Assembly (NCBI GenBank): GCA_900550615.1 | Contig: URSX01000019.1 | Location: forward strand, 1-24,047 | Length of the DNA: 24,047 nucleotides | Reading direction: 5' to 3' | Source: an uncultured Eubacteriales bacterium | GTDB lineage: Bacteria > Bacillota > Clostridia > Oscillospirales > Oscillospiraceae | Shown here: in pieces, positions 14,412-21,065 of the stretch | Layout: each line of letters starts with the position of its first letter | Numbering within the stretch: position 1 is the stretch's first letter | Program-made: the position numbers and the translations under genes | Notes under the pieces: model-generated | What the model was told of the DNA's origin: nothing | Database searches by the model: none | Seen by the model: only the letters and a program-made list of their open reading frames with translations

Positions 14412-16118
14412 TCACTCGAAATTGTAATCCGTTACAATAGGCTCGCGGCCTGCGGTCTTGTCGTTGAAGAATTCATACAGCGAGATTCCCAGGAAGGAGC
14501 CGCTGATGTTCACCACATTGTCAAACCCATTGCCCACCAGGCAGCGGTAGGCGTAGTAGGAGCGCTGGCTGCTGCGGCAGTGCAGATACACCGGCACATC
14601 CCGGGGGATCTCCTCCAGGTGCTGGCGCAGTACCGAGGTGGGGAGGTTGTGTGCGCCCTTGACGTGGGACTGCGCAAACTCGTCCTCCTCCCGGACGTCC
14701 AGGATATAGGCGCCGTCCTCCACCAGCTTTCTCACCTGGGACACATGAACCTGCTTCAGCCGTCCGCTGAGCACGTTCTCGGCCACCAGGCCCGCCATGT
14801 GCACAACGTCCTTCGCCGTGGAGTACAGCGGCGCGTAGCAGTGCTCATAGGCAAACAGATCCTGAATATCGGACTTTGCGGAGATCAGCGCCGCAATGGC
14901 GTCCACCCGCTTGGTCACGTCACCCGTGCCGATGGCCTGTGCGCCCAGCAGCTTGCCGGACGGGGTCTCAAACAGCAGCTTGAAGCACATGTAGTTGCTC
15001 CCCGGCATCAGGCCCACCTTGTCCGAGGGGAATACCATCACGGAGTCAAAGGCGATCCCCGCGTTCCCGGCGGAGCGCTCATTCAGACCCGTGGAGGCCG
15101 CGTTCAGCCCGAATACCCGGATGCAGGAGGAGCCGATAAAGCCCCGGTACGGCGCGCCCACGCCATACATATGGTTGGCGGCAATGCGTGCCTGCTTCTG
15201 GGCAGGGCCTGCCAGGGCCAGGCGTCCGGGCTGCCCGGTCTGGGCATTGAAGGTCTCCACCGCGTCGCCCACCGCGTAAATATCCGGATCCGAGGTCTGC
15301 ATCCACTCGTTGACCTTGATGCCGCGGGTCTGGCCGATCTCCAGCCCCGCATCCTTGGCAAGGCCCGTCTCCGGTGCCACGCCGATGGCCATGATCACTG
15401 CGTCGGCCGGCAGAGTGAACTCCTTGCCGTCCTTGACGGCGGTGATGTGTCCGTCCTCAATGGCCGTCAGGGTGCTGTCCACGCACAGGCGGATGCCATG
15501 GTCATACAGCTCCTTCTGCAGGGTCTGCACCATGTCGTAGTCAAAGGGTGCCAGGATCTGGCCCATGCCCTCCACCACGGCCACGTTCTTGCCGGCCAGA
15601 CACAGGTTCTCCGCCGTTTCGATGCCGATGAACCCGCCGCCTACGACCACCACGTTCTGCACATTTTCCCGATCCAGGCATGCCTTGATCCGCACCACGT
15701 CGCTGACATTCCGCACGGAGAACACGTTGTCCCTCTCGATGCCCCGGATGCTCCTGGGCATAATGGGGGACGCGCCGGGGGCCAGCACCAGCTTGTCATA
15801 GGTCTCCGTAAAGGTTTCCCCGGTCTGTGTATTCCTCACCGTCACGCATTTGGCCACCCGGTCAATGGCAGTGACCTCGCTGTTGACGGTTACGTCAATA
15901 TTGTGTTTCCCCTTGAAGCTCTCGGGGGTCATCATGATCAGATCCTCAGCGGATCCCACCACGCCGCCTAAATAATACGGGAGAGAGCAGTTGGAGAAAG
16001 AAACGTCCTGTCCTCTCTCGAACAACTTGATTTCAGCCTTTTCGTCCAGTCTCCGTACACGCGCTGCGGCGGAAGCGCCGCCGGCAACGCCGCCAACTAC
16101 GACCAATTTCATATGCAT
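14412..16118 (-). CDS. CoA-disulfide-reductase-like flavoprotein with rhodanese domain, 568 aa
   Basis: Two-domain pyridine-nucleotide:disulfide oxidoreductase. ATG 16118 is chosen for its 5-nt spacing to AGAGAGG; ATG 16112 and a GTG at 16124 are alternatives. FAD-binding GGVAGGASAAARVRR starts at residue 9. The single redox cysteine Cys44 sits in SFSNCSLPYYLGG, the hallmark of the CoA-disulfide reductase/NADH-oxidase/persulfide-reductase group. NAD(P) is bound by VVVGGGFIGIE (about 165-175) and a second FAD strand reads YAVGDAVE. The C-terminal rhodanese domain has Cys514 in HCRSSQRS, so it can carry a persulfide. Fusions of this type reduce CoA-disulfide, CoA-persulfide or polysulfide with NAD(P)H. 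It is divergent from a C_GCAxxG protein and a C-S lyase, supporting a role in sulfane-sulfur or thiol handling. Cytoplasmic. Confidence 0.9.
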   Translation of the reverse strand: MHMKLVVVGGVAGGASAAARVRRLDEKAEIKLFERGQDVSFSNCSLPYYLGGVVGSAEDLIMMTPESFKGKHNIDVTVNSEVTAIDRVAKCVTVRNTQTGETFTETYDKLVLAPGASPIMPRSIRGIERDNVFSVRNVSDVVRIKACLDRENVQNVVVVGGGFIGIETAENLCLAGKNVAVVEGMGQILAPFDYDMVQTLQKELYDHGIRLCVDSTLTAIEDGHITAVKDGKEFTLPADAVIMAIGVAPETGLAKDAGLEIGQTRGIKVNEWMQTSDPDIYAVGDAVETFNAQTGQPGRLALAGPAQKQARIAANHMYGVGAPYRGFIGSSCIRVFGLNAASTGLNERSAGNAGIAFDSVMVFPSDKVGLMPGSNYMCFKLLFETPSGKLLGAQAIGTGDVTKRVDAIAALISAKSDIQDLFAYEHCYAPLYSTAKDVVHMAGLVAENVLSGRLKQVHVSQVRKLVEDGAYILDVREEDEFAQSHVKGAHNLPTSVLRQHLEEIPRDVPVYLHCRSSQRSYYAYRCLVGNGFDNVVNISGSFLGISLYEFFNDKTAGREPIVTDYNFE

Positions 16119-16146
16119 GAACACCTCTCTTTATTTTGGTGTTACC

Positions 16147-16176
16147 ATAGTATCATCATTGCCGCCCGGATTGCAA
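16147..16176 (-). promoter_or_regulatory. Possible promoter of the flavoprotein gene
   Basis: On the reverse strand: TTGCAA (16176-16171), 18-bp spacer, TACTAT (16152-16147). The -10 is imperfect. The shared operator ends only 7 bp upstream of this -35, so the same bound protein could affect both directions. Confidence 0.45.
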
Positions 16177-16183
16177 TTTAACT

Positions 16184-16202
16184 ATTTGCTGATTATATTG
16201 CT
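16184..16202 (-). promoter_or_regulatory. Shared operator, copy 3 (C_GCAxxG / C-S lyase operon)
   Basis: On the reverse strand AGCAATATAATCAGCAAAT. Read along the forward genes it is followed by 16 bp and then TTGTTT, the same geometry and relative orientation as copies 1 and 2. It sits between divergent genes, so it may also serve the flavoprotein. Confidence 0.7.
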
Positions 16203-16218
16203 GTTGCATAGTATTTAC

Positions 16219-16247
16219 TTGTTTTTTTGTGTTTTCATCGTTACAAT
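16219..16247 (+). promoter_or_regulatory. Promoter of the C_GCAxxG / C-S lyase operon
   Basis: -35 TTGTTT (16219-16224), 17-bp spacer, -10 TACAAT (16242-16247), with a leader of about 75 nt. The -35 is identical to that of the SDR gene, which shares the operator. Confidence 0.7.
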
Positions 16248-16329
16248 TGCACATAAGGTATCCTTTGGCAAAGTCTGTCGATAAAACAGTGCTTTTTCGA
16301 CAATTGATATCACACTAAGGGAGGAAAAT

Positions 16330-16872
16330 ATGAGAGATTACACAAAGCTTTCCCACGAGGAAAAGGAGGCCTTGGTCAAAAAGGCCATGGATGTAGGCTT
16401 CCAGACGGAAACGGACTACGGCAACTGCATCCAGAGCGCCCTCAACGGGCTGTATAACGCCTTCCCCGACATGGGCCTTACGGAGGATATGCTGCGGGGC
16501 TGCTTCGGCATCGCCGGCGGCTGCGGCCTGTCCCTGATGGGCACCTGCGGGGCTCTGAATGCGGCAGCCTGGGCCATCAGCCTGTTCTATGGCCGTCCCA
16601 TCGACGATCTGGCCGGGGACTATGATGCCTGCCAGACCATGATCCGCACGGTGGTGGACCGCTTCAAGGAGCGCTATGACGGCATCCTCTGCCACGAAGT
16701 GCTGACCCACAACATGGGTGCCCCCTACGACTGGAAGACCCCCGAGGGCGACGCGGAGTATACCGCCCACAACGGCACCTTCCACTGCGCCACAGCCGTG
16801 GCGTTCTGCAACGAGATCATCGCCCGCATGATCGTAAACGGTGAGCTGAAGTATCCCGAGAAGGACGCGTAA
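16330..16872 (+). CDS. C_GCAxxG_C_C family redox protein, 180 aa
   Basis: Small cysteine-rich protein of the C_GCAxxG_C_C family, found next to oxidoreductases and transporters in anaerobes; its biochemical role is not established. The start ATG follows GGGAGGAAAAT. Conserved cysteines: Cys33 (GNCIQSAL), Cys58 (RGCFGIAGG), Cys65 (GGCGLSLMG), Cys73 (GTCGALNAA), Cys101, Cys121 (LCHEVL), Cys153 and Cys160, which suggests bound metal/cluster or thiol chemistry. No signal peptide. First gene of an operon with the MalY/PatB-like enzyme 14 bp downstream, under the shared operator, and divergent from the rhodanese flavoprotein. The context suggests it serves thiol or sulfur redox reactions around the C-S lyase. 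Confidence 0.85.
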   Translation: MRDYTKLSHEEKEALVKKAMDVGFQTETDYGNCIQSALNGLYNAFPDMGLTEDMLRGCFGIAGGCGLSLMGTCGALNAAAWAISLFYGRPIDDLAGDYDACQTMIRTVVDRFKERYDGILCHEVLTHNMGAPYDWKTPEGDAEYTAHNGTFHCATAVAFCNEIIARMIVNGELKYPEKDA

Positions 16873-16886
16873 AAAAGGAGGTTGCG

Positions 16887-18059
16887 ATGCACTATAACTT
16901 TGACCAGCTGAAGGACAGGCGGCACTCCGAATGCACCAAGTGGCATGTAGGGGAAAACGAGCTGCCCATGTCCATGGCCGATATGGATTTTGAGACGGCG
17001 CCGGAGATCAAGAAGGTGTTTGCCGACCGCATTGCCCAGGGCGTTTTCGGCTATGCCGACCTGCCCGATGACTGGGCCGACGCCTATGTGAGCTGGTGGG
17101 GCAGCCGCCATCACTTCCAGGTGGATCCCCAGTGGCTGGTGTACAGTTCCGGGGTGATTCCCACCATTTCCAGCACCGTCCGTAAGCTAACCAGCCCCGC
17201 CGAAAAAGTTGTGGTCCTCACACCGTCGTACAATATCTTTTTCAACTCCATTGTCAACAATGGCCGCTATGTGCTGGAGTGCCCCCTGCGCTATCGTGAT
17301 TCGGTTTACGACATCGACTTTGAGGCGCTGGAGGCAGCCCTGTCCGATCCCCAGGCCACGCTGCTGATCCTGTGCAACCCCCACAATCCCGTGGGCAAGA
17401 TCTGGGACCGGGAAACTCTGCTGCGCATCACGGAGCTGTGTATCAAGCACAGCGTCCTGGTGCTGTCGGACGAGATCCACTGCGACCTGACGGACCCCGG
17501 CAAGGAGTACATCCCCTATGCCAGTGTTTCCCCGGAGGCGGCGCAGATCAGCATCACCTGTGTCGCGCCTACCAAGGCCTTCAATCTGGCAGGGATCCAG
17601 TCCTCCGCCGTGATCGTACCCAATCCCGCGCTGCGCCATCGGGTGTGGCGCGCCCTGAATACCGATGAGGTGGGCGAGGCCAGCATTCTGGGCGCTCTTG
17701 CCCCGGCGGCTGCCTTCAAGCAGGGCGGTGCCTGGCTGGATGCCATGCGCGCCTATGTGTATGAGAACAAGCAGTATGTCCGCCGCTTCATCGTCGAGAA
17801 TCTCCCCCAGATCACGGTCATCCCCTCGGAGGCCACCTATCTGCTGTGGATGGATTGCCGCCGCATCAGCGGGGATTCCACCCGCCTGGCCTCCTTCCTG
17901 CGTCAGCATACGGGACTGATCCTTGTCAACGGTGCGGGCTACGGCGCCGGCGGTAACGGATTCCTGCGTATCGCCCTGGCCTGTCCCCGGAGCACCGCGG
18001 AGGACGGCATGGCCCGTCTCGCCCGGGGCGTTCAGGAGTTCCTGGCCCAGGAAAAATGA
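16887..18059 (+). CDS. MalY/PatB-type PLP enzyme (cystathionine beta-lyase / aminotransferase), 390 aa
   Basis: Fold-type I PLP enzyme of the MalY/PatB C-S lyase group. The start ATG 16887 follows AAAAAGGAGGTTGCG. The N-terminus has the group's pattern (FDQLKDRRHSECTKWHVGEN, then LPMSMADMDF). Cofactor and substrate residues: CNPHNPVGKIW (about 168-178), LSDEIHCDL, PLP lysine K230 in APTKAFNLAG, and a C-terminal GAGYGAGGNGFLRIALACP carrying the carboxylate-binding Arg. Group members split cystathionine, cysteine or related thioethers into a thiol, pyruvate and ammonia. With a cystine-like importer under the same operator, a role in breaking down imported sulfur amino acids is a reasonable inference. 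Second gene of its operon, followed by a terminator. Confidence 0.92.
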   Translation: MHYNFDQLKDRRHSECTKWHVGENELPMSMADMDFETAPEIKKVFADRIAQGVFGYADLPDDWADAYVSWWGSRHHFQVDPQWLVYSSGVIPTISSTVRKLTSPAEKVVVLTPSYNIFFNSIVNNGRYVLECPLRYRDSVYDIDFEALEAALSDPQATLLILCNPHNPVGKIWDRETLLRITELCIKHSVLVLSDEIHCDLTDPGKEYIPYASVSPEAAQISITCVAPTKAFNLAGIQSSAVIVPNPALRHRVWRALNTDEVGEASILGALAPAAAFKQGGAWLDAMRAYVYENKQYVRRFIVENLPQITVIPSEATYLLWMDCRRISGDSTRLASFLRQHTGLILVNGAGYGAGGNGFLRIALACPRSTAEDGMARLARGVQEFLAQEK

Positions 18060-18077
18060 TCCGCAACCCATAATTTA

Positions 18078-18113
18078 AACTCCCGGTCCCCGTTTGGGGA
18101 TCGGGAGTTTTCT
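18078..18113 (+). terminator. Intrinsic terminator of the C_GCAxxG / C-S lyase operon
   Basis: Stem AACTCCCGGTCCCC (18078-18091) with GGGGATCGGGAGTT (18096-18109), 4-nt loop GTTT, one wobble pair, T-rich tail TTTTCTT. It lies 19 nt past the stop codon. Confidence 0.88.
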
Positions 18114-18199
18114 TGTGTCCCCTCGCCCGGCGCCCGTCCGCATAGTTCCTCCTCTCCGCTCATACACTGCAATATTCCCTTTGAAAGGAGGCCCCTTTT

Positions 18200-18316
18200 A
18201 TGGATACCGCCGCGCCGTCATATTTGCCCACCACCGTGGTGCGCAGCTTCGTGGGCCAGCAGTCTGCGGAGGATCTGGTGCTGGAGCTGATAAAAGCCCA
18301 TGCCCGCCCGACCTGA
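18200..18316 (+). CDS. 38-residue protein overlapping the recombinase start
   Basis: Short ORF with a strong GAAAGGAGG site 8 nt before its ATG. It ends at TGA 18314-18316, 17 nt inside the recombinase gene, which starts at 18300 in another frame. The product is a mostly hydrophilic peptide with VVRSFVGQQSAEDLVLELIK near the end, predicted helical. Ribosomes finishing this ORF would be placed at the recombinase start, which has no good site of its own, so the overlap suggests translational coupling. Similar small ORFs precede serine recombinases in some Firmicute elements, but I cannot name a family. Real expression is supported by the ribosome binding site only. Confidence 0.6.
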   Translation: MDTAAPSYLPTTVVRSFVGQQSAEDLVLELIKAHARPT

Positions 18317-19895
18317 CCGGGAAGGCTGCCGGGCCGCCCCCTGCGAAACGCTGCCCACGGCCCTGTACTGCCGCCTGTCCCGGGAGGACGGCGACCGGGA
18401 GGAGAGTGACTCCATCGCCAACCAGCGGAAGCTGCTGGAGGGCTACCTCGCAGACCACCCGGAGCTGACCGCCGCAGAATACTACACCGACGACGGCTGC
18501 ACCGGCACCAATTTTAACCGCCCCGGCTTTCAGCGGATGCTGGAGGACATCCGATCCGGCCGCATCTGCTGCGTGCTGGTAAAGGATCTGTCCCGCTTTG
18601 GCCGGGACTATATCGAGACCGGCCGCTATCTGGAGCGCTGGTTCCCGGACCACGGCATCCGCTTCATCGCCGTCACGGATAACATCGACAGTGCCCGGGG
18701 CGCCTACGACATGATGATGCCCCTGAAGAATCTCTTCAACACCCAGTACGCCCGGGACATTTCCCAGAAGGTGCGCAGCTCCCTCCGGGCCAAGCAGCAG
18801 CAGGGGGAGTTCATCGGTGCCTTCGCCAGCTACGGGTATTGCAAGGACCCCAAAAACCATGCTCATCTGCTCATCGATCCCCCCGCGGCAGCGGTAGTTC
18901 GGCGCATATTCTCCCTGTTTGAAAGCGGTGTGGGCAAGGTGCGCATCGCCCGGCTTCTCAACAGTGAGGGCATCCCCTGCCCCAGTGAGTATAAGCGCCT
19001 CACCGGGGAAAACTACCGCAACAGCCGCCGTCTGCCCGCCACCACCTATTGGACCTATGCCACCATCCACCGCATCCTGCAAAACGCCATGTATATCGGC
19101 CACATGGAGCAGGGCCGGGACGACCGCCTGCAGCTGCATGGCCCCGCCCGGCGAAAGCCCCGGCAGGACTGGATCGTGGTGGAGGATACCCACGTCCCCA
19201 TCATCGACAAAGCCCAGTGGGACCGGGTGCAGATGTTGCTCCGCAGCAACGCCCGTGCGCCGGATTTCACCCGCAGTGTCAGCCCCTTTGCCGGGCTTCT
19301 CAAGTGCGGCGACTGCGGCCGGGCCATGGTGAAGACCACCTGGGGCGGCCGGGTCTTCTACACCTGCGGCTCCTACAAGCGCTACGGCGCCGCCGCCTGT
19401 ACCAGGCATTACATCTCCCAATCCGCCCTCACTCAGGTGATCCTGACAGACCTGAACCGCCTCATCGCCTCCGTGGCGGATCTGCCGTCCCTTGCCCGCC
19501 GGGGAATACAGCCGCCCGCCTCCCCCGGTGCCGACCAGAGCCGGAAGCTCACTGCCGCCCTGCAGCGCATACACCGCCGCCGCCAGATCGCCTACGAGGA
19601 TTACCAGGACGCTCTGCTCTCCCGGGAGGACTATCTGCGCTACCGGGCCGACTACGATGCCCAGGCCGATGCCCTGCAGGCCCAGCTGGACAAGCTGCGC
19701 AGCGAGGTTCACTCTCCCCCTCTGCCGCAGCCCTGGGTCAGATCCCTGCTGACGGAAAAACACCTCACCCAGCTGGATCGCATCACCGCAGCCGCCGCCA
19801 TCCGTCAGATCCGCGTCTATGAAGGCGGCCGGGTGGAGATCGATTACCTGCTGGCGGAGGAATGCCGCCCCCTGCTGGAGGATGCCGCCCCCTGA
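18300..19895 (+). CDS. Large serine recombinase, 531 aa
   Basis: Site-specific recombinase of the large serine type (resolvase N-domain, recombinase domain, zinc-ribbon), as encoded by integrative elements and phages. Catalytic Ser27 lies in ALYCRLSRED (the Y-x-R-x-S motif), with DDGCTGTNFNRPGFQRML and VKDLSRFGRDYIETGRY as further resolvase-domain landmarks. The recombinase domain follows from about 160 (GYCKDPKN, then IFSLFESGVGKVRIARLLN). The zinc ribbon CGDCGRAM plus a later C-G and C pair is at about 336-365. A coiled-coil-like segment (about 425-475) precedes the C-terminus. No other integration or transfer genes and no clear attachment repeats are visible nearby, so it may be a solitary or remnant insertion between the C-S lyase operon and the DUF2284 gene. 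Confidence 0.93.
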   Translation: MPARPDREGCRAAPCETLPTALYCRLSREDGDREESDSIANQRKLLEGYLADHPELTAAEYYTDDGCTGTNFNRPGFQRMLEDIRSGRICCVLVKDLSRFGRDYIETGRYLERWFPDHGIRFIAVTDNIDSARGAYDMMMPLKNLFNTQYARDISQKVRSSLRAKQQQGEFIGAFASYGYCKDPKNHAHLLIDPPAAAVVRRIFSLFESGVGKVRIARLLNSEGIPCPSEYKRLTGENYRNSRRLPATTYWTYATIHRILQNAMYIGHMEQGRDDRLQLHGPARRKPRQDWIVVEDTHVPIIDKAQWDRVQMLLRSNARAPDFTRSVSPFAGLLKCGDCGRAMVKTTWGGRVFYTCGSYKRYGAAACTRHYISQSALTQVILTDLNRLIASVADLPSLARRGIQPPASPGADQSRKLTAALQRIHRRRQIAYEDYQDALLSREDYLRYRADYDAQADALQAQLDKLRSEVHSPPLPQPWVRSLLTEKHLTQLDRITAAAAIRQIRVYEGGRVEIDYLLAEECRPLLEDAAP

Positions 19896-19902
19896 ATTTT
19901 CT

Positions 19903-19931
19903 TTGTTTTCGCTGGGCAGCTGTGCTATACT
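19903..19931 (+). promoter_or_regulatory. Promoter of the DUF2284 gene
   Basis: -35 TTGTTT (19903-19908), 17-bp spacer, -10 TATACT (19926-19931), about 31 nt before the chosen start codon and just after the recombinase stop. The gene is therefore likely transcribed independently of the recombinase. Confidence 0.65.
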
Positions 19932-19961
19932 ATAGACAGCACCAAAGAGAGGATGACTCCC

Positions 19962-20498
19962 ATGCCGTTTCAATACCACATCCGCCAGATGACAGCGGAT
20001 ACGACCACAGCCGAATTTGTGGAAAGCTTCGTCCACGTGGAGAAGTTTCTCCTTTTCTGCCAGCGGTGTGACAGCTATGGCACCCGCTGGTCATGCCCGC
20101 CCTTCGATTTTGACCCGCTGACCATCTGGCGCTCCTACACGAAGCTGCGCCTGTACGCCCGCATTCTGCAAGCCGATGCGCCCCAGCAGTCGCTGGAGGA
20201 AGCTCTGGAAGCTCTGAAGCGGGAAAAGCGGCTGTACCGGGAGCATCTGCAGCAATGGGAACAGGAGATCCCCGGCAGCCAGATGCTCCTGGCAGGAACC
20301 TGTCACGAATGTCCGGTATGCGAAAAGTCTCAGGGCCGTCCGTGCAAAAATCCGGAGCTTCTGCGCTATTCCGTGGAAGCCCTGGGCGGTGATGTGGGCG
20401 GCTGCCTGCGCCATTATTTCCACCTGCCCATCCAGTGGGGCCGGAACGGCAAGGCCCCGGATTATTTCGTGCTGGTAGGCGGACTGCTGCTGCCTTGA
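19962..20498 (+). CDS. DUF2284 cysteine-rich metal-binding protein, 178 aa
   Basis: Matches the DUF2284 pattern of predicted metal-binding proteins in anaerobes; function not established. ATG 19962 is preferred because AGAGAGG is 9 nt upstream, while an ATG at 19953 touches that site. Cysteines are grouped: Cys33, Cys36 and Cys45 in FCQRCDSYGTRWSCPPF, and Cys114, Cys117, Cys120 and Cys128 in GTCHECPVCEKSQGRPCKNP, plus Cys148 (VGGCLRHY). Such sets usually hold iron-sulfur clusters or zinc. A charged helical part (about 75-105) separates the two groups. No signal peptide. Monocistronic, with its own promoter and terminator. Confidence 0.82.
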   Translation: MPFQYHIRQMTADTTTAEFVESFVHVEKFLLFCQRCDSYGTRWSCPPFDFDPLTIWRSYTKLRLYARILQADAPQQSLEEALEALKREKRLYREHLQQWEQEIPGSQMLLAGTCHECPVCEKSQGRPCKNPELLRYSVEALGGDVGGCLRHYFHLPIQWGRNGKAPDYFVLVGGLLLP

Positions 20499-20562
20499 CG
20501 CAGGATGACTCTTTGTCCCCTTCCTTACCGCTTCATAGCTCACCTGATTCTCTCACAGACTC

Positions 20563-20597
20563 AGTGCCCGGCCGCCTTCCGGCAGCCGGGCACTTTT
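20563..20597 (+). terminator. Intrinsic terminator after the DUF2284 gene
   Basis: AGTGCCCGGC (20563-20572) pairs with GCCGGGCACT (20585-20594), with partial inner pairing, followed by TTTT. It lies 64 nt past the stop codon and between converging genes. Confidence 0.75.
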
Positions 20598-20651
20598 GTG
20601 CTCTTATCCCTTATCGGTCTGACCTGATGTTAGCTTCTCCGCCGCTCTGCA

Positions 20652-20972
20652 TCAGCCCACATCGCTCATGCCCATCCGGTCGCGGTACTCCTTGGGTGTC
20701 ATGCCCACAATGCTGTGGAACGCCCGGGTGAAGGTGGAGTTACTGCTGTAGCCCACCATCACAGCAATGTCCATAACGGTATAGCTGGTGTCCTCCAGCA
20801 GCTCCTTGGCGCGGCTGATGCGGATGCTGCGCAGATACATGCTGGGTGAGACTCCCGTCTGCTGCTTGAACCAGTCGCTGTAATAGGTGGCGTTGTAGTT
20901 CGAAATCTCCGCCAGCTGGTTCACGGTGATGGGCAGGTCATAGTGCTCAGCGAAGATGACGCGGGCGTCCAT
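20652..20972 (-). CDS. Stand-alone AraC-type DNA-binding domain, 106 aa
   Basis: Consists almost only of the AraC double helix-turn-helix: LPITVNQLAEISNYNATYYS, WFKQQTGVSPSMYLRSIRIS, RAKELLEDTSYTVMDIAVMV and GYSSNSTFTRAFHSIVGMTP followed by KEYRDRM. ATG 20972 has only a weak AAGGA site. The AraC family is usually 250-350 residues with a sensor domain in front; here nothing upstream encodes one. The 93 bp up to the RACo-like gene contain just a 25-codon open frame that resembles no sensor domain. It may be a true short regulator or the remnant of a longer gene, like the other cut genes in this window. Located downstream of the RACo-like gene on the same strand. Confidence 0.7.
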   Translation of the reverse strand: MDARVIFAEHYDLPITVNQLAEISNYNATYYSDWFKQQTGVSPSMYLRSIRISRAKELLEDTSYTVMDIAVMVGYSSNSTFTRAFHSIVGMTPKEYRDRMGMSDVG

Positions 20973-21065
20973 TTTATCCTTTTATACAGTCGGCGGCAGT
21001 AATGCTCCGCAGAGCAGCTCCATCCAACCGAATGACATGGCCGCGGTTCATTTTACAAGTCTCTT

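Noticed and set aside
14580..15971. A 463-codon forward open frame opposite the flavoprotein.
   Set aside because: It is an antisense shadow; the reverse frame shows FAD, NAD(P) and rhodanese motifs.
18060..19960. Attachment-site direct repeats flanking the serine recombinase.
   Set aside because: No convincing direct repeat or gene-end duplication was seen on both sides, and no other element genes are present.
18198..20036. A 612-codon reverse open frame opposite the serine recombinase.
   Set aside because: It is the antisense shadow of the recombinase; the forward frame has the catalytic serine motif and zinc ribbon.
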